Assembly: GCF_009807005.1 (NCBI RefSeq)
Contig: NZ_WUBR01000001.1
Span: 1,364,001-1,428,000 of the forward strand
Length of the DNA: 64,000 nucleotides
Direction: 5' to 3'
Origin: Aurantiacibacter rhizosphaerae
GTDB taxonomy: Bacteria > Pseudomonadota > Alphaproteobacteria > Sphingomonadales > Sphingomonadaceae
Part shown: in pieces, positions 9,579 to 18,312 of the stretch
Layout of the letters: the number at the start of each line of letters is the position of its first letter
Position numbering within the stretch: position 1 is the stretch's first letter
Position numbers and translations under genes: made by a program
Notes under the pieces: generated by a model
What the model was told of the DNA's origin: nothing
What the model saw: only the letters and a program-made list of their open reading frames with translations
Databases searched by the model: none

Positions 9579-10907
9579 ATGACAGGCACCCCGATCGACA
9601 CTGCGACATCGCCCACGGAGCAAGGTGCTGCAAAGCTGAACCGGGTGATGGGCACATTCTCATTGACGGTGTTCGGGCTCGCCTACCTCGTGCCGCTGAC
9701 GGTTTTCACAACCTTTGGCGCCGTTACCGAGATTACCCAGGGCCATCTTCCGCTAGCCTATGTCGTCACGACAATAGCGATGTTCTTCACGGCGCTCAGC
9801 TATGCCGTGCTGGTGCGCAAGATCCCCTCGGCAGGCTCCGCTTTTGCCTATGTCTCAGCCGCCTTCGGAAAGCGCGCAGGCTTTGCCACCGGGTGGACGC
9901 TGCTGCTGGACTATCTCTTACTACCGGCGATCAACTATCTGATTATCGGTATTTATCTTAACGCCTATTTTCCTGGCATTCCCAGTAGCCTCTTCATCAT
10001 CGCTGCCATCCTGCTGGTCACGGGCCTCAATGTGGTGGGGGTAGACGTGGTGAAGCGGGCCAGCCTGTTGCTGGTGGTGGCGCAGATCGTTTTCGCCGCG
10101 GTTTTCGTGGCAATCGTATTCCTGAGGCCAGAGACAGAGTTTGTTTCCTACCCTTTCTACTCACCGGGTTTAGAATGGGCCGGGCTGCTGGCAGGTGCGG
10201 CGATCCTGTGCTTGTCATTCCTGGGTTTCGACGCCGTTTCCACCCTTTCAGAAGAGGCGCGTGACCCCGAAAAAAGCGTGCCGCGCGCGATCTTGCTGAC
10301 CGCGCTTCTGGGCGGGGCGATTTTCATCGTGCTTTCCTATGCGGGCACGCTGGTGCTGGGTGACTGGCGGCAGATCCAGTCGGCCGATACCGCAGGGCTG
10401 GAAGTGATGAAACCACTGGGGCCCATCGTTTCCGCGGCCTTCATCGCCGCCTATCTGGCTGGCTGCGTAGCCTCCGCCATTGCTTCGCAGGCCAGCGTTT
10501 CGCGCATCCTGTTCGCCATGGGCCGCGAAGGACAATTGCCAAAATCATGGTTCGGGCATCTGGACCGCAGGTTCAACACGCCGACCTATGCCATCTGCAC
10601 CGTGGGCCTGTTTTCCCTGATCGCGGTGTTCATCTCTCTGGAAAGCCTTGCATCGCTGATCAGTTTCGGGGCGCTCTTCGCGTTCTCAATCGTCAATCTT
10701 TCGGTGCCCTTCATTTTCAGGGAGAAGCTTGGCCGCAAGACGGGGGCCATCATCCTGCGATATCTGGTGTGTCCGATCATCGGTCTGCTTCTCACCATCT
10801 GGCTGTGGTTCAGCCTTTCTGGCCTGGCACTGATGATCGGCTTGCTGTGGCTGGTGGTGGGGCTTATCATTTCTTTCACGTATAAATCAGCCGAAGCACC
10901 AGTATGA
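9579..10907 (+). CDS. APC-superfamily amino acid/amine permease
   Basis: The protein is 442 aa and very hydrophobic, with about 12 membrane-spanning segments. It opens with the typical APC first helix (FGLAYLVPLTVFTTFG) and has the family's conserved loop with a charged EEARDPEKSVPRA segment after helix 6 (LGFDAVSTLSEEA). This is the hallmark of AdiC/PotE/YjeH-type amino acid or amine transporters of the inner membrane. Its place between a TonB receptor and aminotransferase/hydrolase genes suggests it brings the amine or amino acid released in the periplasm into the cytosol. The stop is only 10 bp from the next gene, so the two are probably co-transcribed. Confidence 0.88.
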   Translation: MTGTPIDTATSPTEQGAAKLNRVMGTFSLTVFGLAYLVPLTVFTTFGAVTEITQGHLPLAYVVTTIAMFFTALSYAVLVRKIPSAGSAFAYVSAAFGKRAGFATGWTLLLDYLLLPAINYLIIGIYLNAYFPGIPSSLFIIAAILLVTGLNVVGVDVVKRASLLLVVAQIVFAAVFVAIVFLRPETEFVSYPFYSPGLEWAGLLAGAAILCLSFLGFDAVSTLSEEARDPEKSVPRAILLTALLGGAIFIVLSYAGTLVLGDWRQIQSADTAGLEVMKPLGPIVSAAFIAAYLAGCVASAIASQASVSRILFAMGREGQLPKSWFGHLDRRFNTPTYAICTVGLFSLIAVFISLESLASLISFGALFAFSIVNLSVPFIFREKLGRKTGAIILRYLVCPIIGLLLTIWLWFSLSGLALMIGLLWLVVGLIISFTYKSAEAPV

Positions 10908-10917
10908 GCGGGATGCA

Positions 10918-11763
10918 GTGTATGCAGGTCCAGAACCGGCCGAAATGAGCGAGCCGAACGATGCATTGCAAAGGCGCAAGCCGCGAAAGGCCGACGATCC
11001 GGACCCGGAGCTGGAGCGTATAGCCGGCCAGCTTGCGCTGGCGATTTCATCCGTCGGCTCCACCAGTTTCGGAGACAGCCTTGCCGCCATGCTGGAAGGG
11101 ATGAGCGGCTATACCTCGACAGTGGTCGCCGCCTTTTCAGAAGGGGCAAAGCCGGTGCGCCTGCACAGCGATCTCAGCCCGGACGACGAGAAGACGACGC
11201 TGCGCCCCTATTTCGATGGCACCTACCTGCTAGACCCATGGTACAACATGGCAAATTCGCAGATCGAGGACGGGGTGTATCGATTGTCGGACAATGTGCC
11301 CGACGGCTTCCGCAAGAGCGAATATTACCTGACCTATTATGATTCCACCGGGCTGATTGACGAGTGCGGCATCTTCGTACGCCTCAGCAAACAGATTAGC
11401 CTGGTCACGATGCTGGGCATCCGTGCAAGCGACGAGGGCGCGCTCAGGCGTGGGCAGTTGAAGCAATTGCGCGCGCTGTTCCCCGCCATTCGCGAATTGA
11501 TGTATCGCCAGTGGTCCAGCCTTTCCACCATCTCCGGCAATTCAAACGACAATCTGCAAAGCATATGTGGCGCGCGGGGCCTGGTGGGGCGCGAGATCGA
11601 GGTGACCGGCTATCTGCTGCGCGGCTATTCCAACAAGATGATCGGCCGCGAACTGGGCATCAGTCACGAGACGGTGAAGGTCTACCGAAAGCGCATCAAT
11701 CGCAAGCTTGGCACTCGCAGCACGCGCGAAATATACTCCATGTTCTTCCGCAAAAGCTTCTAG
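10918..11763 (+). CDS. LuxR-family transcriptional regulator with N-terminal sensor region
   Basis: The protein is 281 aa from a GTG at 10918, or 272 aa from ATG 10945; the GTG has a weak AGCGGGA upstream and the choice is open. The last 60 residues form a LuxR/FixJ helix-turn-helix (REIEVTGYLLRGYSNKMIG, then ISHETVKVYRKRI). The N-terminal 200 residues show no receiver aspartate pattern and do not clearly match the acyl-homoserine-lactone domain. They are best called an unknown ligand-sensing domain. The gene is the only dedicated regulator in the amide island and is the best candidate to bind the NCCC-N5-GGGT palindromes found in four nearby intergenic positions. Confidence 0.82.
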   Translation: MYAGPEPAEMSEPNDALQRRKPRKADDPDPELERIAGQLALAISSVGSTSFGDSLAAMLEGMSGYTSTVVAAFSEGAKPVRLHSDLSPDDEKTTLRPYFDGTYLLDPWYNMANSQIEDGVYRLSDNVPDGFRKSEYYLTYYDSTGLIDECGIFVRLSKQISLVTMLGIRASDEGALRRGQLKQLRALFPAIRELMYRQWSSLSTISGNSNDNLQSICGARGLVGREIEVTGYLLRGYSNKMIGRELGISHETVKVYRKRINRKLGTRSTREIYSMFFRKSF

Positions 11764-11781
11764 GCTCCAAGCCGTTGAAGA

Positions 11782-13173
11782 TCAGGCTGCGGCCGCCTGC
11801 GAAAGCAGCTGGCCCGACACATCTTCAATCGCCTGATCCAGCGCATCCACCAGCTTATCCACCTGTTCGCGAGAGATGATCAGCGGTGGCGACATGATTA
11901 CCGTATTGCCCACGGGCCGCACGATCACACCCAGTTCGCGGGCACGGCCAAAGACGATTTCCGCCGCGGCAAGTTCTGGGGCGAAGCTTGTCTTGCTGGC
12001 ACGGTTGGCCACCAGCTCCACACCGGCCATCAACTGCTCCCCGCGAACATCGCCCACGATCTCGTGCCGGGTCAGGCCCTGCAAACGCTCCTGTAGGTAA
12101 GGGCCTGTATCCAGAACATTGGCGAAGACATCCTCCTGCTCGTAAAGCTCGATGGATTTCAGCGCGGCAGCACACGACACCGGGTGGCCTGAATAGGTGA
12201 AACCGTGCGTCAGCACGCCGCCCGGCCCCTGCGGCACGCTGATCACCTCGTGAATGCGATCGGAGAAGATCGCCGCACCGATGGGGCAATAGCCAGAACT
12301 AATACCCTTGGCGGTGATCAGAATGTCCGGGACATGGGCGAACCTGTCTTCAGAAGCGAACCAATGGCCCAGCCTGCCGAAGCCGGTAACCACCTCGTCC
12401 GCGATGTAGAGAATGTCATTCTCCCGGCACAGATCGGCCATGCGGCGGTGATACCCTTCGGGCGCCACCAGAACGCCCCCGGCGCCCATCACGGGCTCTG
12501 CAATGAAGGCGGCGATATTTTCCGCGCCCAGCTGCATGATGCGGTAGCGCGCTTCGTCGACAAGGAAATCACAGAACTGCGCTTCGTCCATCCCGTCCGG
12601 CCGGCGAAAGCAATCGGCTGCCGAAAGGTGGTGCACGATGTCCTCTGCGATCCGATCAAACCCATAGTGGATGCCGTGAATACCCGTCAGCGCGGCGGCG
12701 AAGTAGGTCGATCCGTGATAGCCGTTGTGGCGCGACAGGATCTTCTTCTTTGCTGGTTTGCCAAGCCGATTGAAATAGTAATGCGCCAGCCGCACCGCAG
12801 TGTCATTCGCGGTGGAGCCGCCGGTGGTGAAGAAGACGTGGTTCAGATCACCCGGTGTACGCTCCGCCAGCTTGCGCGCCAGCAGGGCGGCGGGAGTGTT
12901 GGTTGAATGGCCAAAGGTGTTGAAATAGCCCAGCCGCGCGGCCTGTTCGCCCATGGCGCTGGCAATCTCGCGGCGGCCATGGCCAAGGTTGACGCACCAC
13001 AGGCCGGCAATACCATCCAGGTAGGATCGCCCGTCCTCATCGGTGATCATCATCGCATCGCCGTGGCTCATCACCTGGCTGCCGGTTTCCGCGAAAGTCG
13101 TAAAGTCGGTGTAGGGATGGATGAAATGATCCCGATCAGCACGCCAGCTATCCGATTTCGAAGTGCCATCCAT
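11782..13173 (-). CDS. Class III PLP-dependent aminotransferase (omega-amino acid:pyruvate type)
   Basis: The protein is 463 aa, the usual length for class III aminotransferases. Visible landmarks are the N-terminal DGIAGLWCVNLGHGR block, the cofactor-phosphate region TTGGSTANDTAVR, the YHGST motif, the aspartate in ADEVVTGFGR that contacts the pyridine nitrogen, and the Schiff-base lysine in ITAKGISSGY. Close families convert omega-amino acids, beta-alanine, putrescine or other amines with pyruvate as acceptor. Facing a carbamoylase-type hydrolase across a shared promoter region, it would take the amine released by that enzyme and form an aldehyde or keto acid. It is convergent with the LuxR gene, 18 bp away. 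Confidence 0.88.
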   Translation of the reverse strand: MDGTSKSDSWRADRDHFIHPYTDFTTFAETGSQVMSHGDAMMITDEDGRSYLDGIAGLWCVNLGHGRREIASAMGEQAARLGYFNTFGHSTNTPAALLARKLAERTPGDLNHVFFTTGGSTANDTAVRLAHYYFNRLGKPAKKKILSRHNGYHGSTYFAAALTGIHGIHYGFDRIAEDIVHHLSAADCFRRPDGMDEAQFCDFLVDEARYRIMQLGAENIAAFIAEPVMGAGGVLVAPEGYHRRMADLCRENDILYIADEVVTGFGRLGHWFASEDRFAHVPDILITAKGISSGYCPIGAAIFSDRIHEVISVPQGPGGVLTHGFTYSGHPVSCAAALKSIELYEQEDVFANVLDTGPYLQERLQGLTRHEIVGDVRGEQLMAGVELVANRASKTSFAPELAAAEIVFGRARELGVIVRPVGNTVIMSPPLIISREQVDKLVDALDQAIEDVSGQLLSQAAAA

Positions 13174-13244
13174 TTCGTTGCTCCAAAGATGCGTCAGCTT
13201 TAACTCTGCGGATAAAAGTAGTGCGCATGGAAAAAGCCGATAGT

Positions 13245-13257
13245 CCCCCCCACGGGT
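13245..13257. promoter_or_regulatory. Palindrome CCCC-N5-GGGT in divergent promoter region
   Basis: CCCC-CCCAC-GGGT lies 71 bp upstream of the minus-strand aminotransferase start. It matches the spacing of the sites at 6818, 13291 and 16541. It is likely an operator for the aminotransferase side of this divergent promoter. Confidence 0.4.
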
Positions 13258-13290
13258 TATAGGGTCTGAAACCGCTTTCGGTGCCGTTGT

Positions 13291-13303
13291 ACCCTATCGG
13301 GGT
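13291..13303. promoter_or_regulatory. Palindrome ACCC-N5-GGGT in divergent promoter region
   Basis: ACCC-TATCG-GGGT lies 68 bp upstream of the Zn-hydrolase start. It is framed by a further 8-bp inverted repeat, CCGCTTTC at 13272-13279 and GAAAGCGG at 13309-13316. It pairs with the site at 13245, so each direction of the divergent promoter has one copy at nearly the same distance from its gene. Confidence 0.45.
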
Positions 13304-13371
13304 AGCTTGAAAGCGGCTTGCAGACTGGTTCACACAGGCCCTTTGACCCAACCGGCAAGGGGATGCGGTAG

Positions 13372-14619
13372 ATGAGCGAGGACCTGAAGATCAATGGCGC
13401 GCGGCTGTGGGACAGGCTGATGGAAATGGCCAGGATCGGTGCGACCGAGATGGGCGGCTGCAATCGCCAGGCGCTGACCGATCTCGACAAGCAGGGGCGC
13501 GACCTTTTCATATCGTGGGCCAAGGCCGTTGGCTGTACGATAGCGGTGGACGAGGTGGGCAATATCTTCGCACGGTTGGAGGGGAGTAATCCCGACGCAG
13601 ATCCCATCCTGATGGGCAGCCATCTCGATACGCAGGCAACCGGCGGCAAGTTTGACGGTGTTTACGGCGTGCTGGCCGCGCTGGAAGTGGTGCAGACGCT
13701 GGTCGAGGCGAAGCACGTCGTCGCGCCGCCACTGGAGATTGCCGTCTGGACGAATGAGGAGGGGTGCCGCTTTCCGCCTGCCATGCTGGGGTCGGGCGTG
13801 ATGAGCGGGGCCTATTCGCTGGAGCAGGCCTATGCCTCTACGGACAAGGAGGGCAGGACGCTGGGCGAGGAGCTGGATCGCATCGGCTACCGCGGCACAT
13901 TGCCCGCCTCGCCCAGACCCTATGCCGCCATGCTGGAGGCGCATATCGAACAGGGCCCGATACTGGAAGCCGACGAGAAAACCATCGGCGTGGTGAGCGG
14001 CATTCAGGGCGCACACTGGTTTGACCTGAAGGTGACGGGTGCCTCCGCCCATGCAGGCCCCACGCCAATGGCCATGCGCAAGGATCCGTGGCGCGCCGTG
14101 GCGCCAATCGTATCGCAGGTTCTGCAACTGGCCGATGATCACGCGCCATGGGGGCGTGCAACCATCGGCGATGTGTCGGCCGATCCGGGTGCGCGCAACA
14201 CGGTGCCACATACTCTGTATCTCAGCATAGATATCCGGCACCCGGAGGAGGGCGTGCTTGCGAGTATGGAAGAAGAGATGCGCTGCATCATCGCGGATGC
14301 CTGCGCCGCGGCCAATGTTACCCATTCCCTGCAAGAAGTGTGGCACATGCCGCCCACCACCTTTGCACCGCATCTGGTGGATACCATAGAGGTTGCCGCA
14401 GACGCGCTGGGCTATTCCAGCATGCGGCTGGTCAGCGGTGCGGGGCATGACAGCTTGCACACTGCGCAATTCGCGCCGACCGCGATGATCTTCGTGCCAT
14501 GTGCCGACGGGCTGAGCCACAACGAACTGGAATCGGCGGAGCCTGCCGATCTGGAGGCGGGGGCCAATGTCCTGCTCCGCGCTATCGCAAATCTGGGAGA
14601 GGCGCAGGCACGCGATTGA
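13372..14619 (+). CDS. Zn-dependent hydrolase, M20 family (N-carbamoyl-amino acid hydrolase / beta-ureidopropionase / allantoate hydrolase type)
   Basis: The protein is 415 aa, matching the family. All metal ligands are visible: GSHLDT, the bridging Asp in FDGVYGV, TNEEG, the EAHIEQGP histidine and the late GLSHNE histidine. The GIQGAHWFDL and GASAHAGPTPM segments of the dimerisation/substrate domain are also present. These enzymes hydrolyse ureido or carbamoyl groups (N-carbamoyl amino acids, beta-ureidopropionate, allantoate), releasing CO2, ammonia and an amino acid. The pairing with the omega-aminotransferase recalls the end of reductive pyrimidine or hydantoin breakdown, though no dihydropyrimidinase is present. 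It is cytosolic, with no signal peptide. Expression is probably controlled by the palindrome at 13291. Confidence 0.87.
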   Translation: MSEDLKINGARLWDRLMEMARIGATEMGGCNRQALTDLDKQGRDLFISWAKAVGCTIAVDEVGNIFARLEGSNPDADPILMGSHLDTQATGGKFDGVYGVLAALEVVQTLVEAKHVVAPPLEIAVWTNEEGCRFPPAMLGSGVMSGAYSLEQAYASTDKEGRTLGEELDRIGYRGTLPASPRPYAAMLEAHIEQGPILEADEKTIGVVSGIQGAHWFDLKVTGASAHAGPTPMAMRKDPWRAVAPIVSQVLQLADDHAPWGRATIGDVSADPGARNTVPHTLYLSIDIRHPEEGVLASMEEEMRCIIADACAAANVTHSLQEVWHMPPTTFAPHLVDTIEVAADALGYSSMRLVSGAGHDSLHTAQFAPTAMIFVPCADGLSHNELESAEPADLEAGANVLLRAIANLGEAQARD

Positions 14620-14627
14620 TGCCAGGC

Positions 14628-14667
14628 TTTGCGGAAGACGGCCGGGAGCATGGCCGCCTTCCGCAAA
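14628..14667. terminator. Bidirectional terminator hairpin between convergent genes
   Basis: Arms of 16 bases (14628-14643 and 14652-14667) pair with one mismatch around the loop GGGAGCAT. The outer ends are TTTGCGG and CCGCAAA, which places A and T runs on both sides. It sits between the plus-strand Zn hydrolase and the minus-strand amidohydrolase, so it can serve both transcripts. Confidence 0.8.
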
Positions 14668-14679
14668 TGGCGCGGAGCC

Positions 14680-16428
14680 CTATTCGGCTTCGAAGACTGG
14701 GCGTCCGGCGAAATAGGTCGCCGCTACACCCATGTCGAAAATCTGCGGGTCGACCGGCTCCGCCACGGTGCCGCCCAGGATCACGAAGTCGGCCCATTTG
14801 CCTGCTGAGATGGAACCGATCTGATCGCCCCAGCTGGTGCTTTGAGCTGGCTCCAGCGTGTAGGCCTTCAGCGCCTGCGCAAAGGTGAGCGCCTGTTCCG
14901 AATGCCAAGGCTCACCATCGTTGAACCCGGCGTGGTTGGCCCGGTACATCGCATCGCCAATCTGTTTCAGCGGATCGAGATGTATGGATGTGCTGCCATC
15001 CGCGCCGAACATCACCTTGGCGCCGGTATCGATCAGTGATTGCCAGGTATATGCGCGGTCTTCACGGGCCGGTTCTATCCGATCCTCGATATAGGCGACG
15101 GCCTTGGTCATGTGATTGGGCGTCATCGATGCCACCACATTCAGTTCGGCGAAGCGGGGCAGGTCTTCCTTGTCCAGCAGCTCCACATGCTCGATCCGCA
15201 TGGGCAGGTCCGTTGTGCTGGTATCGCGCGCGGCTTCGTAAGCATCAAGGGACGCGCGCACCGCGCCATCTCCGATGGAGTGGATGGCCACCTGGAAACC
15301 GCCAGCGGTCAAAGCAGAGACATTCGCGGAAAGCTCCTCCGGCTCCACGAACCAGTTGCCGGTCCAGCCTGGCTGATCGCGATAGGCTTCGAGCAGAACG
15401 GCCGTGTGTACGGAAAGAACACCGTCATTGATCAGCTTTACAAACCCCATCTCGAACAGCGGTCCCACGCTGTCTTCGAACCCTGTCGCATCCACCAGTT
15501 CGCGCACGCGCTGTTGTTCGTTGCGCAGCTTGGCGATCCTGCCATCCATGTTGCCGGGCTGTCGCATCGGATCGTTGGCCGGATCGAACCCGCCGAAGAA
15601 ACCGTGCCACATGCGCATCGTCAGGCCGCCCTGCTGCAGCACGTGCAGCCAATCGTCATAGGCTGTCATGTTGTGCATGCCGGTGATGCCAAGGCTGTTG
15701 GCGTACTGGATCGCGGCGGGAAGGGAGGCATAGCGTTCCTCATCCGTCTGCCGCGGGATCAGGGCGCGTACCAGATCGACCGCGCCTTCCTTCAGAATGC
15801 CGGTGGGTTCCCCCGTTTCGGGATCGACAACGATCTGGCCCCCCGGCGGCACCGGCGTATTGGCAGTAATGCCAGCCATATCGATAACGGCGGAATTCAC
15901 CCACACGAAATGGCCATCGATATGCGTCAGCACGGTTGGCCGGTCTCCCACGATCGCGTCCAGAAATTCCTTCGTTGGCAGCACATCGTCAATGATGGTG
16001 TGATCCCAGTTTCCGCCCAGCAGCCAGTTATCCGCTCCAAGGCGGGAATGTTCGGTGCGCAGCAGGTCTGCCCATTCATCGCGCGACTGCACGTAAAGGT
16101 TCAGCCGATTGCTATCGCCGCTGAAATGCGCGTGGGCATCGATGAAGCCTGGCGTAATCGTGTGCCCGCCGGCATCGATCACTTCGGTTTGCGCATCAGC
16201 AAGGGAGCGAATTTCCTCACTCGTGCCGATGGCGGTGAACTTGCCATCCTCCACGGCGAAAGCCTGCGCGCGGGGATATTCCTCATCAACCGTGTAGACA
16301 TCGCCATTCACCACAATGATGTCCGGCCCTGCAAGCGCGGGGCTTGCCAGCAGCAATGCCGCGAGGGAAGTGGAGCCAGCGAATGCGGTTTTGCCCAGAC
16401 GTCTTTGGAAAGAGCGAGAGGCGATCAT
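14680..16428 (-). CDS. Secreted YtcJ-like amidohydrolase (third, divergent)
   Basis: The protein is 582 aa. The start at 16428 follows AGGAGA and gives a signal peptide ending at A-L-A-G; a longer in-frame start at 16494 has neither. Landmarks are FIDAHAHFSGD (HxH), the lysine in FVKLINDGVLSVH, IHSIGDGAVRASL, the RIEHVE histidine and the final Asp in MFGADGSTS. It belongs to the same superfamily group as the two amidohydrolases at 3-6.5 kb but is clearly more distant, so it is not part of that duplication. It is periplasmic by signal peptide and may handle another amide. It is divergent from the FecI-type sigma gene, with a palindrome at 16541 in between, which may put it under the same control as the Zn hydrolase and aminotransferase. 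Confidence 0.87.
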   Translation of the reverse strand: MIASRSFQRRLGKTAFAGSTSLAALLLASPALAGPDIIVVNGDVYTVDEEYPRAQAFAVEDGKFTAIGTSEEIRSLADAQTEVIDAGGHTITPGFIDAHAHFSGDSNRLNLYVQSRDEWADLLRTEHSRLGADNWLLGGNWDHTIIDDVLPTKEFLDAIVGDRPTVLTHIDGHFVWVNSAVIDMAGITANTPVPPGGQIVVDPETGEPTGILKEGAVDLVRALIPRQTDEERYASLPAAIQYANSLGITGMHNMTAYDDWLHVLQQGGLTMRMWHGFFGGFDPANDPMRQPGNMDGRIAKLRNEQQRVRELVDATGFEDSVGPLFEMGFVKLINDGVLSVHTAVLLEAYRDQPGWTGNWFVEPEELSANVSALTAGGFQVAIHSIGDGAVRASLDAYEAARDTSTTDLPMRIEHVELLDKEDLPRFAELNVVASMTPNHMTKAVAYIEDRIEPAREDRAYTWQSLIDTGAKVMFGADGSTSIHLDPLKQIGDAMYRANHAGFNDGEPWHSEQALTFAQALKAYTLEPAQSTSWGDQIGSISAGKWADFVILGGTVAEPVDPQIFDMGVAATYFAGRPVFEAE

Positions 16429-16540
16429 GGGTCTTCTCCTTGGTACAGCGGTTATCAGGCGGCTGGTGGCGAATGCCGAACCTCGGATCTCCACCAGATT
16501 GTCCGGTCGAGGCTACGTCCCAAGGCCCGCGCAGGATACT

Positions 16541-16553
16541 CCCCCACAGGGGT
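16541..16553. promoter_or_regulatory. Palindrome CCCC-N5-GGGT upstream of third amidohydrolase
   Basis: CCCC-CACAG-GGGT lies 113 bp upstream of the minus-strand amidohydrolase. It is part of a longer CCCC-CACA-GGGG symmetry. It has the same spacing as the three other sites in region A and is followed by TTA, as is the site at 13245. Confidence 0.4.
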
Positions 16554-16695
16554 TACGCGGCCATATCCGCTGGCCGCCACGCTGGTTGCCTGCGCTGAAA
16601 GTGAAGTCAGAACGCCGAAAAAACGCGCGAAAAGCCTTGTGGGTCGCCCCACGTGGTGCGTCATAGGGCTGTCAGCAAAAAAGCGATTGCACACC

Positions 16696-17205
16696 ATGGT
16701 ATCGAAGGAAGAGGAGAAGTGGGCCAATTTCCACCGGGATTACCGTCCCGCTCTCATCGCATTCTTCCTGCGTCGCACGCATGATTATGCCGAGGCCGAA
16801 GACCTCTCGCACGAAGTTTTCATTCGCATTGCCGACAAGGATGATACCGCATTCCGGCAAACCGATGCCTACATATTCCAGGTTGCCGCCAACCTGTTGA
16901 GAGATCGCGGCAGGCGCTCCCAAGTGCGCAGCGACTATGCTTCGCGCCAGCGCCTGTCAGACGAATTGGGCATAGATCCGCTCGATCCGCACCGGATCAG
17001 CGTGGGGCGGGAATCGCTGGCGTTGCTCACTTCGGCACTGGAAGAATTGCCGGAGCGCACGCGCCAGATTTTCATGCTGTTTCGCTATGAACAAATAGAC
17101 CAGCGCACGATCGCAGAAAGCTTTGGCATCAGCGTGAGTGCGGTGGAAAAACACGTCCATCGCGCGATGGCGAAACTTATCAAGGCGCTAGGAGAAAAAG
17201 CGTGA
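16696..17205 (+). CDS. fecI: FecI-type ECF sigma factor
   Basis: The protein is 169 aa with the two-domain ECF layout. Region 2 spans roughly residues 15-80 (HDYAEAEDLSHEVFIRI, then AYIFQVAANLLRD). Region 4 spans roughly residues 115-165 (ALEELPERTRQIFMLFRYE, then ISVSAVEKHVHRAMAKL). The R-Y-E-Q loop and the S-V-S-A-V-E-K-H recognition helix are typical of the FecI subgroup used in cell-surface signalling. Its stop overlaps the FecR-type gene by 4 bp (GTGA), so the two are translationally coupled. It should direct transcription of the receptor operon starting at 18313. The signal is probably the ligand of that receptor, not necessarily iron. Confidence 0.9.
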   Translation: MVSKEEEKWANFHRDYRPALIAFFLRRTHDYAEAEDLSHEVFIRIADKDDTAFRQTDAYIFQVAANLLRDRGRRSQVRSDYASRQRLSDELGIDPLDPHRISVGRESLALLTSALEELPERTRQIFMLFRYEQIDQRTIAESFGISVSAVEKHVHRAMAKLIKALGEKA

Positions 17206-18239
17206 GGTTGGTCGAGGTCGCAGGTTCCAGCATGACGATAGAGGAACAGGCCAGCGCCTGGTGCATTCGCTTGGCCTCCGGTCATCTGGACCCCGCCGAA
17301 CAGGCGGAGTTCGACGAATGGATATCTGCCGATGATGCCCATGGCAAAGTGTTCGACCGGGCGCAGATGGCCTGGAGAGGGCTTTCCGCCATTGCCGACA
17401 GCCCGGAAATCATTGCCCAGCGTGCCGATGCGCTGGATGCGCTGCGCCGTGCCAATCGCAGTCGGTGGTCACGCAAGGTGCAAGGCAACTGGCAATGGGC
17501 CGCGGCGCTGGCGGCCAGCGTTCTGGTCGCGGTCCTCACCGTGTCGCTATGGTCCAATTTCCAGACAAGCGCGGAGGTGCAGCCGGAAGTTTTCGCCACC
17601 AATGTCGGCCAGCAGCAGATCGTTACCCTTATCGATGGATCGCGCCTGACACTGGATGCGCAAACCACGGTCACCGTTCTTTATGAGGATGACAGGCGCG
17701 TTCTGACGCTGGAGAAAGGCCGCGCCAAGTTTGACGTGGGCAAAGATGCGGATCGCCCCTTCTCGGTAACGGCAGGCGGGCGGACCACTGTGGCGACGGG
17801 AACATCGTTCAGCGTGGAACTGCTGCGGCAGGACATGAAGGTCGTGCTTTTTGAAGGGCAGGTGAAGGTCGCCGCTGCCGGCAGTGCCCCTTCTGCCCGA
17901 TCCGTTACGTTGGCACCGGGAGAGAAGCTGGTTGCCAACCTATCGCCACTGGCGGTGCCCAGGGTTGAGCAGGCCGATCTTCTGGGCGCGAAGGCATGGG
18001 AAGACGGCCAGCTTGTTTTCATCGATGAACCGCTGGTGGCGGTGCTGGAACAGGTCAATCGCTATAGCCGCACGAAAATTGAGATCGGTGATGCGCGCGT
18101 TTCCGGGATCAGGATCACCGGCGTATTCAATGCAGGGGACAGCCGCGCTTTTCTGGATGCCATCACCGGGCTTTACCCTTTGAAAACGCAGGTCAATTCT
18201 GATCGGGTGGTAATTATGTCAAAAATACTTCAAGATTGA
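17202..18239 (+). CDS. fecR: FecR-type anti-sigma factor / signal transducer
   Basis: The protein is 345 aa from a GTG overlapping the sigma-factor stop. The N-terminal cytosolic DUF4880 segment (EEQASAWCIRLASGHLDPAE, then a W-x-x-A-D-D motif) is followed by one membrane helix at about residues 98-117. The periplasmic FecR domain follows (ANVG-like start, LIDGSRLTLDAQT, ATGTSFSV, LAPGEK), and then a DUF4974-like C-terminal domain with FIDEPL and FNAGDSRAFLDAI. It would hold the sigma factor in check and pass the signal from the STN domain of the receptor encoded next. An ATG at 17232 could be an alternative start, but coupling favours the GTG. Confidence 0.9.
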   Translation: MRLVEVAGSSMTIEEQASAWCIRLASGHLDPAEQAEFDEWISADDAHGKVFDRAQMAWRGLSAIADSPEIIAQRADALDALRRANRSRWSRKVQGNWQWAAALAASVLVAVLTVSLWSNFQTSAEVQPEVFATNVGQQQIVTLIDGSRLTLDAQTTVTVLYEDDRRVLTLEKGRAKFDVGKDADRPFSVTAGGRTTVATGTSFSVELLRQDMKVVLFEGQVKVAAAGSAPSARSVTLAPGEKLVANLSPLAVPRVEQADLLGAKAWEDGQLVFIDEPLVAVLEQVNRYSRTKIEIGDARVSGIRITGVFNAGDSRAFLDAITGLYPLKTQVNSDRVVIMSKILQD

Positions 18240-18312
18240 AGTGAGGGTCGCCACACATCCTGCGTCTTAGTTAACGTCACCTGGGTGATTGGGAACAAGA
18301 AGGGGGAATGAG

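Noticed and set aside
15040-16695. Plus-strand open frame running in front of the FecI-type gene and opposite the third amidohydrolase
   Set aside because: Only the part from 16696 matches a sigma factor; the upstream part is antisense to a clear amidohydrolase.
18277-18288. Near-palindrome TCACCTGGGTGA before the signalling receptor
   Set aside because: Only 5 bp per arm and a single copy in the window; no basis to call it an operator.
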